Source: an uncultured Lachnospiraceae bacterium (GTDB lineage Bacteria; Bacillota; Clostridia; Lachnospirales; Lachnospiraceae). Taken from it: a stretch of DNA of 32,040 nucleotides. A program made the translations under genes and the position numbers. The notes beneath the pieces were generated by a model. The model saw only the letters and a program-made list of their open reading frames with translations. It ran no database searches and had not been told where the DNA came from. The stretch spans positions 845 through 32,884 of the forward strand of contig ONKG01000054.1 of the NCBI GenBank assembly GCA_900318375.1, given 5' to 3'. Shown here in pieces: positions 15,402 to 22,527 of the stretch (within the stretch, counting starts at the first letter, position 1; each line of letters opens with the position of its first letter).

Positions 15402-16598
15402 TTGAATTATGTATTTATATCACCGGCATACCCCGTCACCTGCACACAGTTCTGCGACCGTCTGCACAGGCATGGCGTGAATGTACTTGGAATCGGGGAT
15501 GTGGTCTACGACACACTGAACGACCAGCTGAAAGAATCCCTGACCGAATACTATTTCGTAGATTCGCTTGAGGACTATGACCAGGTATACCGCGCGGTCG
15601 CTTTTTTCATTCACAAATACGGCCGGATCGACTGGCTGGAGTCTCTGAATGAGTACTGGCTTCCAGTGGACGCGAGACTGCGCACGGACTTTAACATTGC
15701 CGTCGGAACAAGAGAGGACAAGATCGGCAGCCTGGTAAGGAAATCCCTCATGAAGCGCCTCTTTATTGAAGCCGGTATTCCGACTGCGCGCCAGCATATC
15801 GTTTCGGATCTGAAAGCCGCAAAGGCCTTCGTGAAACAGGTCGGTTATCCCGTGATCGTCAAACCGGATATCGGCGTCGGAGCAAACGGCACTATGAAGA
15901 TCAACGGGGAAGATGAGCTTGCGGCCTTTTACAATGAACTCCCGCAGGTCCCCTATGTCATGGAGGAGTTTCTGAGCGGTGATATCTGCACCTACGATGC
16001 TGTCCTTGACGCCGACTGCGAGCCCCTGTTTGAGTCCATGTGCACCTATCCGCCTGTGATCGATTCAGTGCAGAATGACGAGAGCATCCATTTCTATACG
16101 GTCCCCGATGTACCTGCTCAGCTGCGTGATTTCGGCAGGAAGGCCGCCAAAGCATTCGGGGCGGACCGGCGCTTTGTTCATTTCGAGTTCATCAATATCA
16201 CAAAGGATTACGAGGGTATAGGAAAAGCCGGTGACTACGCGATCATGGAAGTAAATATGCGGCCGGCAGGCGGGCATGATCCCGATATGATGAATTACGC
16301 GCAGTCAATCGACGTCTTTGACATCTATGCGCAGATGGTGACCACTGACAGCGCGGACATTCCCGAAGCCGCGGAGCGCTATATCTGCGCCTATGCGGCG
16401 CGCAAGGATGGCTGCAGCTACACGCACTCCCCGGAAGAGATCATGGAGCGCTACGGCAGCGCCATCGTGATGCAGGAAGAAATGCCGCCCATCGACTGGC
16501 CTTCAATGGGCCGCTATGTCTACATGGCAAAGTTCAAAGAGAAAGAAGAAATGGAAGAATACTTCCGCTTCGTCCTCAAGGCCGCAGCCGAAGGGTAA
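15402..16598 (+). CDS. ATP-grasp domain protein
   Basis: 398 residues from a TTG start placed seven bases after AAAGGAGGTG. The N-terminal pre-ATP-grasp domain (to about 110) is followed by the ATP-grasp fold: MKRLFIEAGIPTAR, GYPVIVKPDIGVGANGT (the flexible loop over ATP), VMEEFLSGDICTYD and the metal-binding MEVNMRPAGGHDPDM. It resembles the carbamoyl-phosphate-synthase-like ATP-grasp group, which ligates a carboxylate to an amine or thiol. It stands alone, with no biosynthetic partner next to it, so the substrate cannot be inferred. A perfect 15-base hairpin follows at 16692-16729. Confidence 0.9.
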   Translation: MNYVFISPAYPVTCTQFCDRLHRHGVNVLGIGDVVYDTLNDQLKESLTEYYFVDSLEDYDQVYRAVAFFIHKYGRIDWLESLNEYWLPVDARLRTDFNIAVGTREDKIGSLVRKSLMKRLFIEAGIPTARQHIVSDLKAAKAFVKQVGYPVIVKPDIGVGANGTMKINGEDELAAFYNELPQVPYVMEEFLSGDICTYDAVLDADCEPLFESMCTYPPVIDSVQNDESIHFYTVPDVPAQLRDFGRKAAKAFGADRRFVHFEFINITKDYEGIGKAGDYAIMEVNMRPAGGHDPDMMNYAQSIDVFDIYAQMVTTDSADIPEAAERYICAYAARKDGCSYTHSPEEIMERYGSAIVMQEEMPPIDWPSMGRYVYMAKFKEKEEMEEYFRFVLKAAAEG

Positions 16599-16619
16599 TC
16601 CGGTTATCAAAGCAAAAAA

Positions 16620-16690
16620 ACAGTTATCACACTGAAAAAGCTGCCGCAAGGAAAAAAGTTATCACAACGAAAATCAGTTATCGCAGCGAA
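16620..16690. repeat. Three copies of an AGTTATCRCA unit
   Basis: After the ATP-grasp stop, an 18-base motif near agttatcacaacgaaaa occurs three times (16621, 16657, 16676) with a gtttacaagaaa-like spacing that varies. Copies differ at the central bases. It lies just before the strong hairpin. Confidence 0.5.
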
Positions 16691-16691
16691 T

Positions 16692-16729
16692 AATCGACAC
16701 CGCCGCCATTGCCTGCGGCGGTGTCGATT
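16692..16729 (+). terminator. Terminator hairpin after the ATP-grasp gene
   Basis: A perfect 15-base stem, AATCGACACCGCCGC and its complement, closes an eight-base loop. Only TTTC follows on the plus side, so it is strong as a hairpin but weak as a T tract. It may also help end the opposing GTPase transcript. Confidence 0.75.
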
Positions 16730-16845
16730 TCTGTCTGCATGCTGAACGTCCTGAATTCCTATATCCTGCAGGGAATTGACTGACTGGCGGCCTGCCTGAT
16801 CAATGCAGGAAACTGCTCGATGGCCGGTCTGCCTGATCAATCTTT

Positions 16846-16973
16846 ATGATGTTGAGGTCAAAAGGTGGCTAAGGGAACACCGTCTCGTCAAGTTGCACAA
16901 ACGCCTTGGGCACGCTCTCGCTCTGCCCTCGCTGGCAGCGGTGCCATTGGATACCTTTTGACCTTTACATCAT
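16846..16973. repeat. Inverted-repeat-bounded structured element
   Basis: A 19-base inverted repeat (16848-16866 and 16953-16971; 17 of 19 pair) flanks about 86 bases. Inside, ggcac (16909) pairs with gtgcc (16941), and ctgcc pairs with ggcag to form a nested hairpin. The element starts within ten bases of the GTPase stop, in a convergent gap. It may be a structured RNA, an unusual transcription end, or a small mobile element. Both strands read open but without a start and ribosome site. Confidence 0.6.
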
Positions 16974-16978
16974 CTTTA

Positions 16979-18199
16979 TTACTGATTCATCTGGAACGTG
17001 TAGAGATCATCGATTTCCAATGAATTCAGGCTTGCTTCGATCTCGGAGAGATGATCTTCCAGCTGCTCTTTTACAGACTCCATAAAACGTTCCAGTTCTG
17101 CCTTCAGGTCTTCCCGGATTCTATTGGTATCTCTGACAAGGATCTTGAAGCGGATGATAGTTTCCCGCATTGTGGTTTCAACCTTTTTATCGCTGAGGAG
17201 GTCATTTATAAACCGCATCCTTTTTCTCAGCAGTTTCAGGTCCGCCGCCACCTGTTCCTCAACAGTATGCATGGCATCAAAGCGGATCTTTGCGGCTGTA
17301 TCATAGTCGTCCCGGTTCACCTGAAAGCCTACGATCGCGTATTTTCTGGAAAGTTCCGAATAGTATTCGATCGCATCTCTGTACATCTCATTGATTTCCG
17401 TGACCAGGTCTCTGATAAAGGCATCACAGTTTTTATTGATCTCCTGCTCCAGCCTGTTGATCCTGATCTCCTTCATGAAGGGGACGACCCATTTCAGCTT
17501 GTCCGGTTTTTTCAAAAGCTCTGCTTTTTTCAGCTTAAAGCTTTCCTCAAACCGTTTTCTTGCCTGATAAGGGACTTTGCTCTTGAGGGATGCCCATACA
17601 TTCCGGATTATGGAAACAAAAATCTCCTCTTTTCCGAACTGCACGACCGAACCGCCCAGCAAGGCCTTCTTTACATTGCTGACAAAGACAAAGTTCCTGT
17701 CTTCAAGTGAATCAATCCCTCTCTTTTCAAGTTCCTCCCGCACGCTTTTCCGCAGGACGATGCCGTCGGGATCGTCTTTGGAGCGGCAGTGGGTCAGAGC
17801 GATGGTCAAATGGTTCTTTTCTCTCAACAGCTGCTCCATGATATCCAGTTCGAAGTCTTCAATGCGTGAAGACTTTGCGTTGAGGCAGAAAATGATCGTG
17901 TTGAACCATTCACTGATGGTCTCCTTATCGTGGCGCGCGATCTCATCAAAGATTGTTTTCTTCCACAGCTCTGCCTTCTGCGTGCTGGGCTCCAGGCCCC
18001 AGGTATCATAGATATGCATCTCAAAGTGCTTATCATATTTGTAGGTGAATTCCTTGATCTCCATTTTGGTGACCGGTGCGCCTACTCCTACGGCCTGCAG
18101 TTCCCTGCCGAACAGGTAGTTTACAAGAGAACTCTTGCCCACTCCGGACTTTCCTATGATCAATACATTGGTGCTCTCTTTATTGAAATTGACTTTCAT
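16979..18199 (-). CDS. IRG/dynamin-like P-loop GTPase with coiled-coil C-terminus
   Basis: 406 residues with a GGAGG site eight bases before ATG. A G domain occupies about the first 210 residues: G1 GKSGVGKSS (16-24), a G2 Thr44 in APVTK, G3 DTWG (65-68) and a G4-like THCRSKDD near 136. The G4 lacks the usual NKxD, so nucleotide preference is uncertain. Residues 230-406 are highly charged and helical with heptad-like spacing (coiled coils). It is a soluble, possibly self-assembling GTPase. It lies 70 bases downstream of the patatin-GTPase fusion on the same strand. The two G domains differ enough that this is not a recent duplicate. Confidence 0.88.
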   Translation of the reverse strand: MKVNFNKESTNVLIIGKSGVGKSSLVNYLFGRELQAVGVGAPVTKMEIKEFTYKYDKHFEMHIYDTWGLEPSTQKAELWKKTIFDEIARHDKETISEWFNTIIFCLNAKSSRIEDFELDIMEQLLREKNHLTIALTHCRSKDDPDGIVLRKSVREELEKRGIDSLEDRNFVFVSNVKKALLGGSVVQFGKEEIFVSIIRNVWASLKSKVPYQARKRFEESFKLKKAELLKKPDKLKWVVPFMKEIRINRLEQEINKNCDAFIRDLVTEINEMYRDAIEYYSELSRKYAIVGFQVNRDDYDTAAKIRFDAMHTVEEQVAADLKLLRKRMRFINDLLSDKKVETTMRETIIRFKILVRDTNRIREDLKAELERFMESVKEQLEDHLSEIEASLNSLEIDDLYTFQMNQ

Positions 18200-18269
18200 G
18201 AACCTCCGCCCCCATGCGGTGCAACAGCTCCTATGGATGTGGTACTCTGCTGCTTCGCTCCATAAATGA

Positions 18270-20768
18270 TCATTCCTCCGGTTTGTCCCCGTTTTTCAAG
18301 GCCTGCGCAATGATCTCCTGAATATTGAATTCCCCTTTGTGCTCAGTCACATATTTGACAGCATCCTTCAGCCTCTCGCTGTTCAGGTACTGGGCGAAAG
18401 GAAGGTTCTCCGCCCCGTTTCTGTCAACGCATGCTGCAAGATACTGCTCACAGACCAGGGCAACCGCAAAACCCAGAACAGAAGTCACACTGGCTGCCAC
18501 GGTTGTATTGACCGTCGCGTTGAAGATGTTTCCGGCAAGCGGGATGACTCTGATCAGATTTGCCGCAAGCGTCCTGCCCAGGAGGGTGACCGCCGATGTC
18601 CCCAGAAGATCTGCCGCAAGTTTCTGTCCCTCGGTCCTGATCCCGTATCCTTTTATGATTTCGTTGGACATCTTCAGCTGCAGGGCCATCAGGGGAATGG
18701 AGTCCGTAAACGGAACATTGATGAAGGATGTTGCAACGACTGTTCCGGCCGCAAGCGCTGCATATTTGGGAATCACTTTTCCGGAAATATACTTTCTCTT
18801 TACTTCCAGAGATTTCTTGATGGCGGGTATAAATCCTGCCTTCAGAGATTCATCCAGATGCTCCAGTGCCCATTCGGTGATCTCATCCTTCTGGACATAT
18901 TTTTTCCGCAATTCTTCCTCCCAGCCGGCAGTCTTTTCATCGCAAGCATAGGTAAAGATGGAAATGTCGGGGAATTTTTCCAGAATCGCCTGTTTCATAT
19001 ATCCGATTCCTTCCTCGTCCGCACAGTCCACTTTGGTCAGGATGATCATGACAGGAGTCGTATACTTCTTTCGGATCTCCTCGATCATCTTCTCGTCCGC
19101 TTCGAAAAACCGGTTGTTGGCCGCTGACACACAGTACCAGACTTCATGGATGTGCTCGCTCATATCATCGAGATTCTTCCTGAGCTTTTCCCCGATGGTA
19201 CCCAGAACATCCTTCATAAATTTCTGTTCATCTGCACCGATATTGTATCCCTGGCTGTCATACAGAGCAATGGATGCACCCTCCGGGCTGTAGGCATGGA
19301 TTCCTGTCGTCCTTGCGCGGCCCTGATCGCCGATTTCCGGCCCTTCCTCCTCACTCAGCTGGAAAATGTCACGGATCATGGTGCTCTTACCGACTCCGGT
19401 CGCGCCACAGATCAGGATGTTGGGCTTGTTGACTTCCTCCTGCACCTGCCTGAACGCTTCCTCATAATCAAAATGTTCAAAATCAAATCTATCCATCTCT
19501 ATCATCCTCCCGGTCAGATGATCCGTTATTTCCGGCAGTACAAGTTCTCCGTTTTTCAAAAAGGGCCCGAGCTGTTCGGTCGCTGACTGCTCCCCGTTAT
19601 TGATCCAGTCTTCTGTCGAGTCCCCGGTAATACGTATGGTATCGATGATCTGCTTTGCCCAGAGGGTCGGATACACATGAAAGAGGATCGTACTCTCTGC
19701 CATCTCCACAATGGGGTCCCCCCTTTTCCGCTCTGCCAGATGAACCACGATCAGCTTTTTGAAACCGCTCTTTACAAGAGGCATATAGGGTGTATTATCC
19801 CTGCATCCTCCGTCCCTGTATTCAAAATGATTCAGGTCAATGGATTCATAGATAAAAGGAAGGGCCGCTGAAGCAAGCACGATCCTGCTGATCTCTTCTT
19901 TTTTCCTGCCGTTCAGGCAGTAATAATCGGCATTGTGAAAGGTCCCCAGGAAAAGGTCCACCGGGGGTTCCGGCTGTTCCTGCAGGCTCTGCCTCGCGAG
20001 ACAGGAAAACACGACCCTGTCCGCAGGAAACTCCCCCTCCAGAACCTGATCCGCTATCTCCTTCAGTTTTTTCTGTGTAAAAAAAGTCTCGCCGACCAGG
20101 GGCAGCAAGTCTTTAACGATCATCGAAAGACTGTCCGGCTTCACTGCTTTCAGCGCCATAGTCTTCACAACCACCTGTGCCGCTTTCTGCAGGGACTCCC
20201 GGTTCAGATGGGTCAGATCATCCTGCTGAATAGAAAGCCAGATCTCTTCCGCCTCTTTCAGGCCGGCACAGGAAAACAGGACACTGTTCAGGGCGCCGAC
20301 GGACGTCCCCGAAATGCCCTTAATTTTCCGGATCAGGCCTGTTCTCTCAAGCCATCTCCAGACCCCGATCTCAAAGGCTCCCTTTGCCCCTCCTCCGGAC
20401 AGGACCAGTCCGTAGTCTCTGTCAGGGAGTCTCCGGAGCGCCTGATCCGCAAGGACAAGGTTATTAAGTAAACCAAGAATTTCCTCTGCATTTCCTTTCA
20501 GACGAAGGGTACCATTTTCACTCAGCATCAGAAGATCATCATGCTTATGGCGATAAACAGCCCATCCGTCCGACAGCAGATGCTGCCTGTAAAAGCCCTT
20601 CCTGTAGTCCCGTTCCTTCTCGACACTGATCCCTTTTGTTTTCTGTTTTCTACCTCCATGAACCGGCCCGGAGTTCCAGTAGGTGCAGAATTCATCCAGC
20701 TGCCTGCCGGAGAGTTTCTTCAGTTCTATGATGTCATGATCTTTCGTCATTTTCTTTTTCCGGATCAT
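18270..20768 (-). CDS. Patatin-like phospholipase fused to a GTPase and hydrophobic domain
   Basis: 832 residues. Residues 115-340 form a complete patatin domain: oxyanion loop LVLSGGGAKGAF (121-132), nucleophile Ser156 in GTSVG and catalytic Asp319 in YRDGG. Residues 448-600 are a G domain: GATGVGKST (455-463), DSQGYN (504-509) and TKVD (578-581). Residues 665-780 are a DUF697-like hydrophobic domain (VPFTDSIPLMALQLKM, then Ala/Val-rich stretches that could span a membrane). Predicted role: GTP-controlled lipid cleavage at a membrane. The ATG at 20768 has no clear ribosome site. An in-frame ATG at 20750 after GGAAAAAG is an equal candidate (826 residues). It follows the asparaginase gene by 60 bases. 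Confidence 0.9.
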   Translation of the reverse strand: MIRKKKMTKDHDIIELKKLSGRQLDEFCTYWNSGPVHGGRKQKTKGISVEKERDYRKGFYRQHLLSDGWAVYRHKHDDLLMLSENGTLRLKGNAEEILGLLNNLVLADQALRRLPDRDYGLVLSGGGAKGAFEIGVWRWLERTGLIRKIKGISGTSVGALNSVLFSCAGLKEAEEIWLSIQQDDLTHLNRESLQKAAQVVVKTMALKAVKPDSLSMIVKDLLPLVGETFFTQKKLKEIADQVLEGEFPADRVVFSCLARQSLQEQPEPPVDLFLGTFHNADYYCLNGRKKEEISRIVLASAALPFIYESIDLNHFEYRDGGCRDNTPYMPLVKSGFKKLIVVHLAERKRGDPIVEMAESTILFHVYPTLWAKQIIDTIRITGDSTEDWINNGEQSATEQLGPFLKNGELVLPEITDHLTGRMIEMDRFDFEHFDYEEAFRQVQEEVNKPNILICGATGVGKSTMIRDIFQLSEEEGPEIGDQGRARTTGIHAYSPEGASIALYDSQGYNIGADEQKFMKDVLGTIGEKLRKNLDDMSEHIHEVWYCVSAANNRFFEADEKMIEEIRKKYTTPVMIILTKVDCADEEGIGYMKQAILEKFPDISIFTYACDEKTAGWEEELRKKYVQKDEITEWALEHLDESLKAGFIPAIKKSLEVKRKYISGKVIPKYAALAAGTVVATSFINVPFTDSIPLMALQLKMSNEIIKGYGIRTEGQKLAADLLGTSAVTLLGRTLAANLIRVIPLAGNIFNATVNTTVAASVTSVLGFAVALVCEQYLAACVDRNGAENLPFAQYLNSERLKDAVKYVTEHKGEFNIQEIIAQALKNGDKPEE

Positions 20769-20828
20769 TCCCAGTGGTTCAGTTCACATTATCATTGTTC
20801 ATCAGCCTGAAGGTGGTATGCAGGCGGT

Positions 20829-21839
20829 CTACCTGTTCCCATGAGGGATCGAGACTTCTCCGCATAGATTCAGCTGAAAATATTCCCTGATTTCCAGAGG
20901 ATCCTGTGTCTGGCCAAGCACCCACATCAGCTTGGTCACTGCCGCCTCGGCTGTCATATCATATGCCTGCAGTACACCCGCCTCAAGTGCCCTCCGGCCG
21001 GTCTCATATATTTCCAGACTGCTCCCCTCGAAGCGGCATTGGGTGCCGACGAGGACACTGATCCCCTGCTCTGTCAGTCTGCTGATCCCGCTGATAAAGT
21101 CATGCTTCAGAAAAGGCATACCGCCCAGGCCGAAAGCTTCGATAAAAAAAGCTCTGTAGCCGTTTTCGGCATACATCTGAAGCACTTCCCTGTGAATACC
21201 GGGAAAAAGCTTGATCACGGCCACATCAGGGCAATAACGATCCTGCAGACGGAAAATGCCGTTTTTCTTCGGCAGCATATATGTATTGATCTTCATCCCG
21301 ATAGAGCTGATTTCCGCGACATTATCACAGTTAATGCTGTCAAAAGCATCAAAACTCAGGGAACGCACTTTGGATGTCCTGCATCCCAGCATCACTTTTC
21401 TGTTAAAAGCGACAAAGACTCCCGGGCATCCGCTCTGTGCCATATAGATCGCGCACCGAAGGTTCTCCATTGCATCCGCGACCGGATTGGAGATCGACAG
21501 CTGACTGCCTGTGATCACGATCGGGATGGGGATATTCTGCAGCATGAAGGACAACATGGATGAAGTATACGCCAGTGTGTCTGTGCCGTGGATCACAACC
21601 ATTCCGTCATAGTTATCCCGCTGCTGACTGATCACCTGTGCAAGCCGCACCCAGTCCTCCGGAAAAATATTGGCGCTGTCAAGCGATGAGAACTCCTGTG
21701 TGATCAGTTCCGCTTCTCCTGCCACCACATGGAGCTCACGGAGCATGGAGCTGGTCGTAAGCCCCGGAGTCAGTCCGTGTTCCTTGGCGACCGAGGACAG
21801 GGTCCCCCCGGTATTGATAATCAAAACTTTTTTATTCAC
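20829..21839 (-). CDS. L-asparaginase
   Basis: 336 residues from a GTG at 21839 after AAAGGAGAG. The frame runs 87 codons further upstream, but that part is Arg-rich, reads through a palindromic repeat and lacks a ribosome site. Both catalytic signatures are present: INTGGTLSS (Thr13) near the start and IHGTDTLAYTSS (Thr86-Asp87). The PFLKHD segment follows later. It lacks a signal peptide, as in the cytoplasmic type I enzyme, which hydrolyses asparagine to aspartate and ammonia. Its tail is 60 bases from the patatin-GTPase gene, and no terminator lies between, so co-transcription is possible. Whether this is functional or chance is open. Confidence 0.93.
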   Translation of the reverse strand: MNKKVLIINTGGTLSSVAKEHGLTPGLTTSSMLRELHVVAGEAELITQEFSSLDSANIFPEDWVRLAQVISQQRDNYDGMVVIHGTDTLAYTSSMLSFMLQNIPIPIVITGSQLSISNPVADAMENLRCAIYMAQSGCPGVFVAFNRKVMLGCRTSKVRSLSFDAFDSINCDNVAEISSIGMKINTYMLPKKNGIFRLQDRYCPDVAVIKLFPGIHREVLQMYAENGYRAFFIEAFGLGGMPFLKHDFISGISRLTEQGISVLVGTQCRFEGSSLEIYETGRRALEAGVLQAYDMTAEAAVTKLMWVLGQTQDPLEIREYFQLNLCGEVSIPHGNR

Positions 21840-21871
21840 GATAGATACAGCTCTCCTTTTTCCGCCGGGCA

Positions 21872-21943
21872 GTGGGACGGTCCTTTTGTTACCGTCCCAC
21901 TGTTTATTCAGATCATGGGGACGGAAACAAAAGGACCGTCTCC
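21872..21943. repeat. Two GGGACGG palindromes in the asparaginase leader
   Basis: 21872-21900 is a self-complementary unit: gtgggacgg pairs with ccgtcccac around a T-rich loop. 21917-21943 is a second copy in the opposite orientation with an A-rich loop. They sit between the asparaginase start and the hypothetical gene at 21977, so the first could fold in the leader of the asparaginase transcript. Confidence 0.85.
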
Positions 21944-21976
21944 TTGATCTTGCCCTGCTCTTTTCCCCTTGCTCTT

Positions 21977-22417
21977 TTACGGATGGCCGTAAGGGCCCTG
22001 GCGTCCTTCTACAGCGGGATATGTCTGGTGGGGGAGATGTTTCAAGTGGCGCTCTGCAATTGCAAACCGCGTTTTTCTCACAATATCCACCGTCCTGCAC
22101 ACCATCTCTTCCCCTGTACCGAAGGGCTTTTCCAGCTCAAACCATTCTGTCTCGGTGAACTCTCCCTGCGCCATACCCTTTATGTGATGTGCAGTGATGT
22201 GGAGCTGCCAGCACAAAGTGCCGTCCTCTCTAAGGGATACTTCTCCCTTTTCAACCTCAACCGTCAGCTGTACAGGCCAGTAATAAGAAAAAAGGACAGT
22301 TTCTTCTCCATCCTGCAGCCGGAGCCGGGTGATTTCCGCACCGGTCTGACCTTCCCCTTTTAATTCTTTTAATCTAAACTCATAGGTTTCATTTTGATAC
22401 AGTATTGTAAAATCCAT
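21977..22417 (-). CDS. Hypothetical protein
   Basis: 146 residues from the ATG at 22417, which follows TTTTGGAGGAAGAAGAG. Five upstream codons begin at a TTG inside the ribosome site and are not used. The protein is soluble, acidic and strand-rich (QNETYEFRLKEL, LFSYYWPVQLTVEVEKGE, GTLCWQLHITAHH), with a basic His-rich C-terminus (ERHLKHLPHQTY). No signal peptide, membrane span or motif that I recognise. It is bounded by palindromic repeats on both sides. Confidence 0.7.
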   Translation of the reverse strand: MDFTILYQNETYEFRLKELKGEGQTGAEITRLRLQDGEETVLFSYYWPVQLTVEVEKGEVSLREDGTLCWQLHITAHHIKGMAQGEFTETEWFELEKPFGTGEEMVCRTVDIVRKTRFAIAERHLKHLPHQTYPAVEGRQGPYGHP

Positions 22418-22473
22418 CTCTTCTTCCTCCAAAATGCAGGCATCACGATTTTTTCCAATCTGTGTCGGAAAAT

Positions 22474-22500
22474 GGGGACGGTCCTTCTGTTTCCGTCCCC
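22474..22500. repeat. GGGGACGG palindrome
   Basis: ggggacgg and ccgtcccc pair around an 11-base T/C-rich loop. It lies between the ion-channel stop and the hypothetical gene start, and could act as a 3' hairpin for the channel transcript. It is almost identical to the unit at 24806-24832. Confidence 0.85.
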
Positions 22501-22527
22501 TCGCTCACCCTTGCTTCCTCACTCAGT

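Noticed and set aside
21840-22100. 87-codon N-terminal extension of asparaginase
   Set aside because: It reads through a palindromic repeat, is Arg rich, and has no ribosome site; the GTG at 21839 directly precedes the conserved KKVLIINTGGT start.
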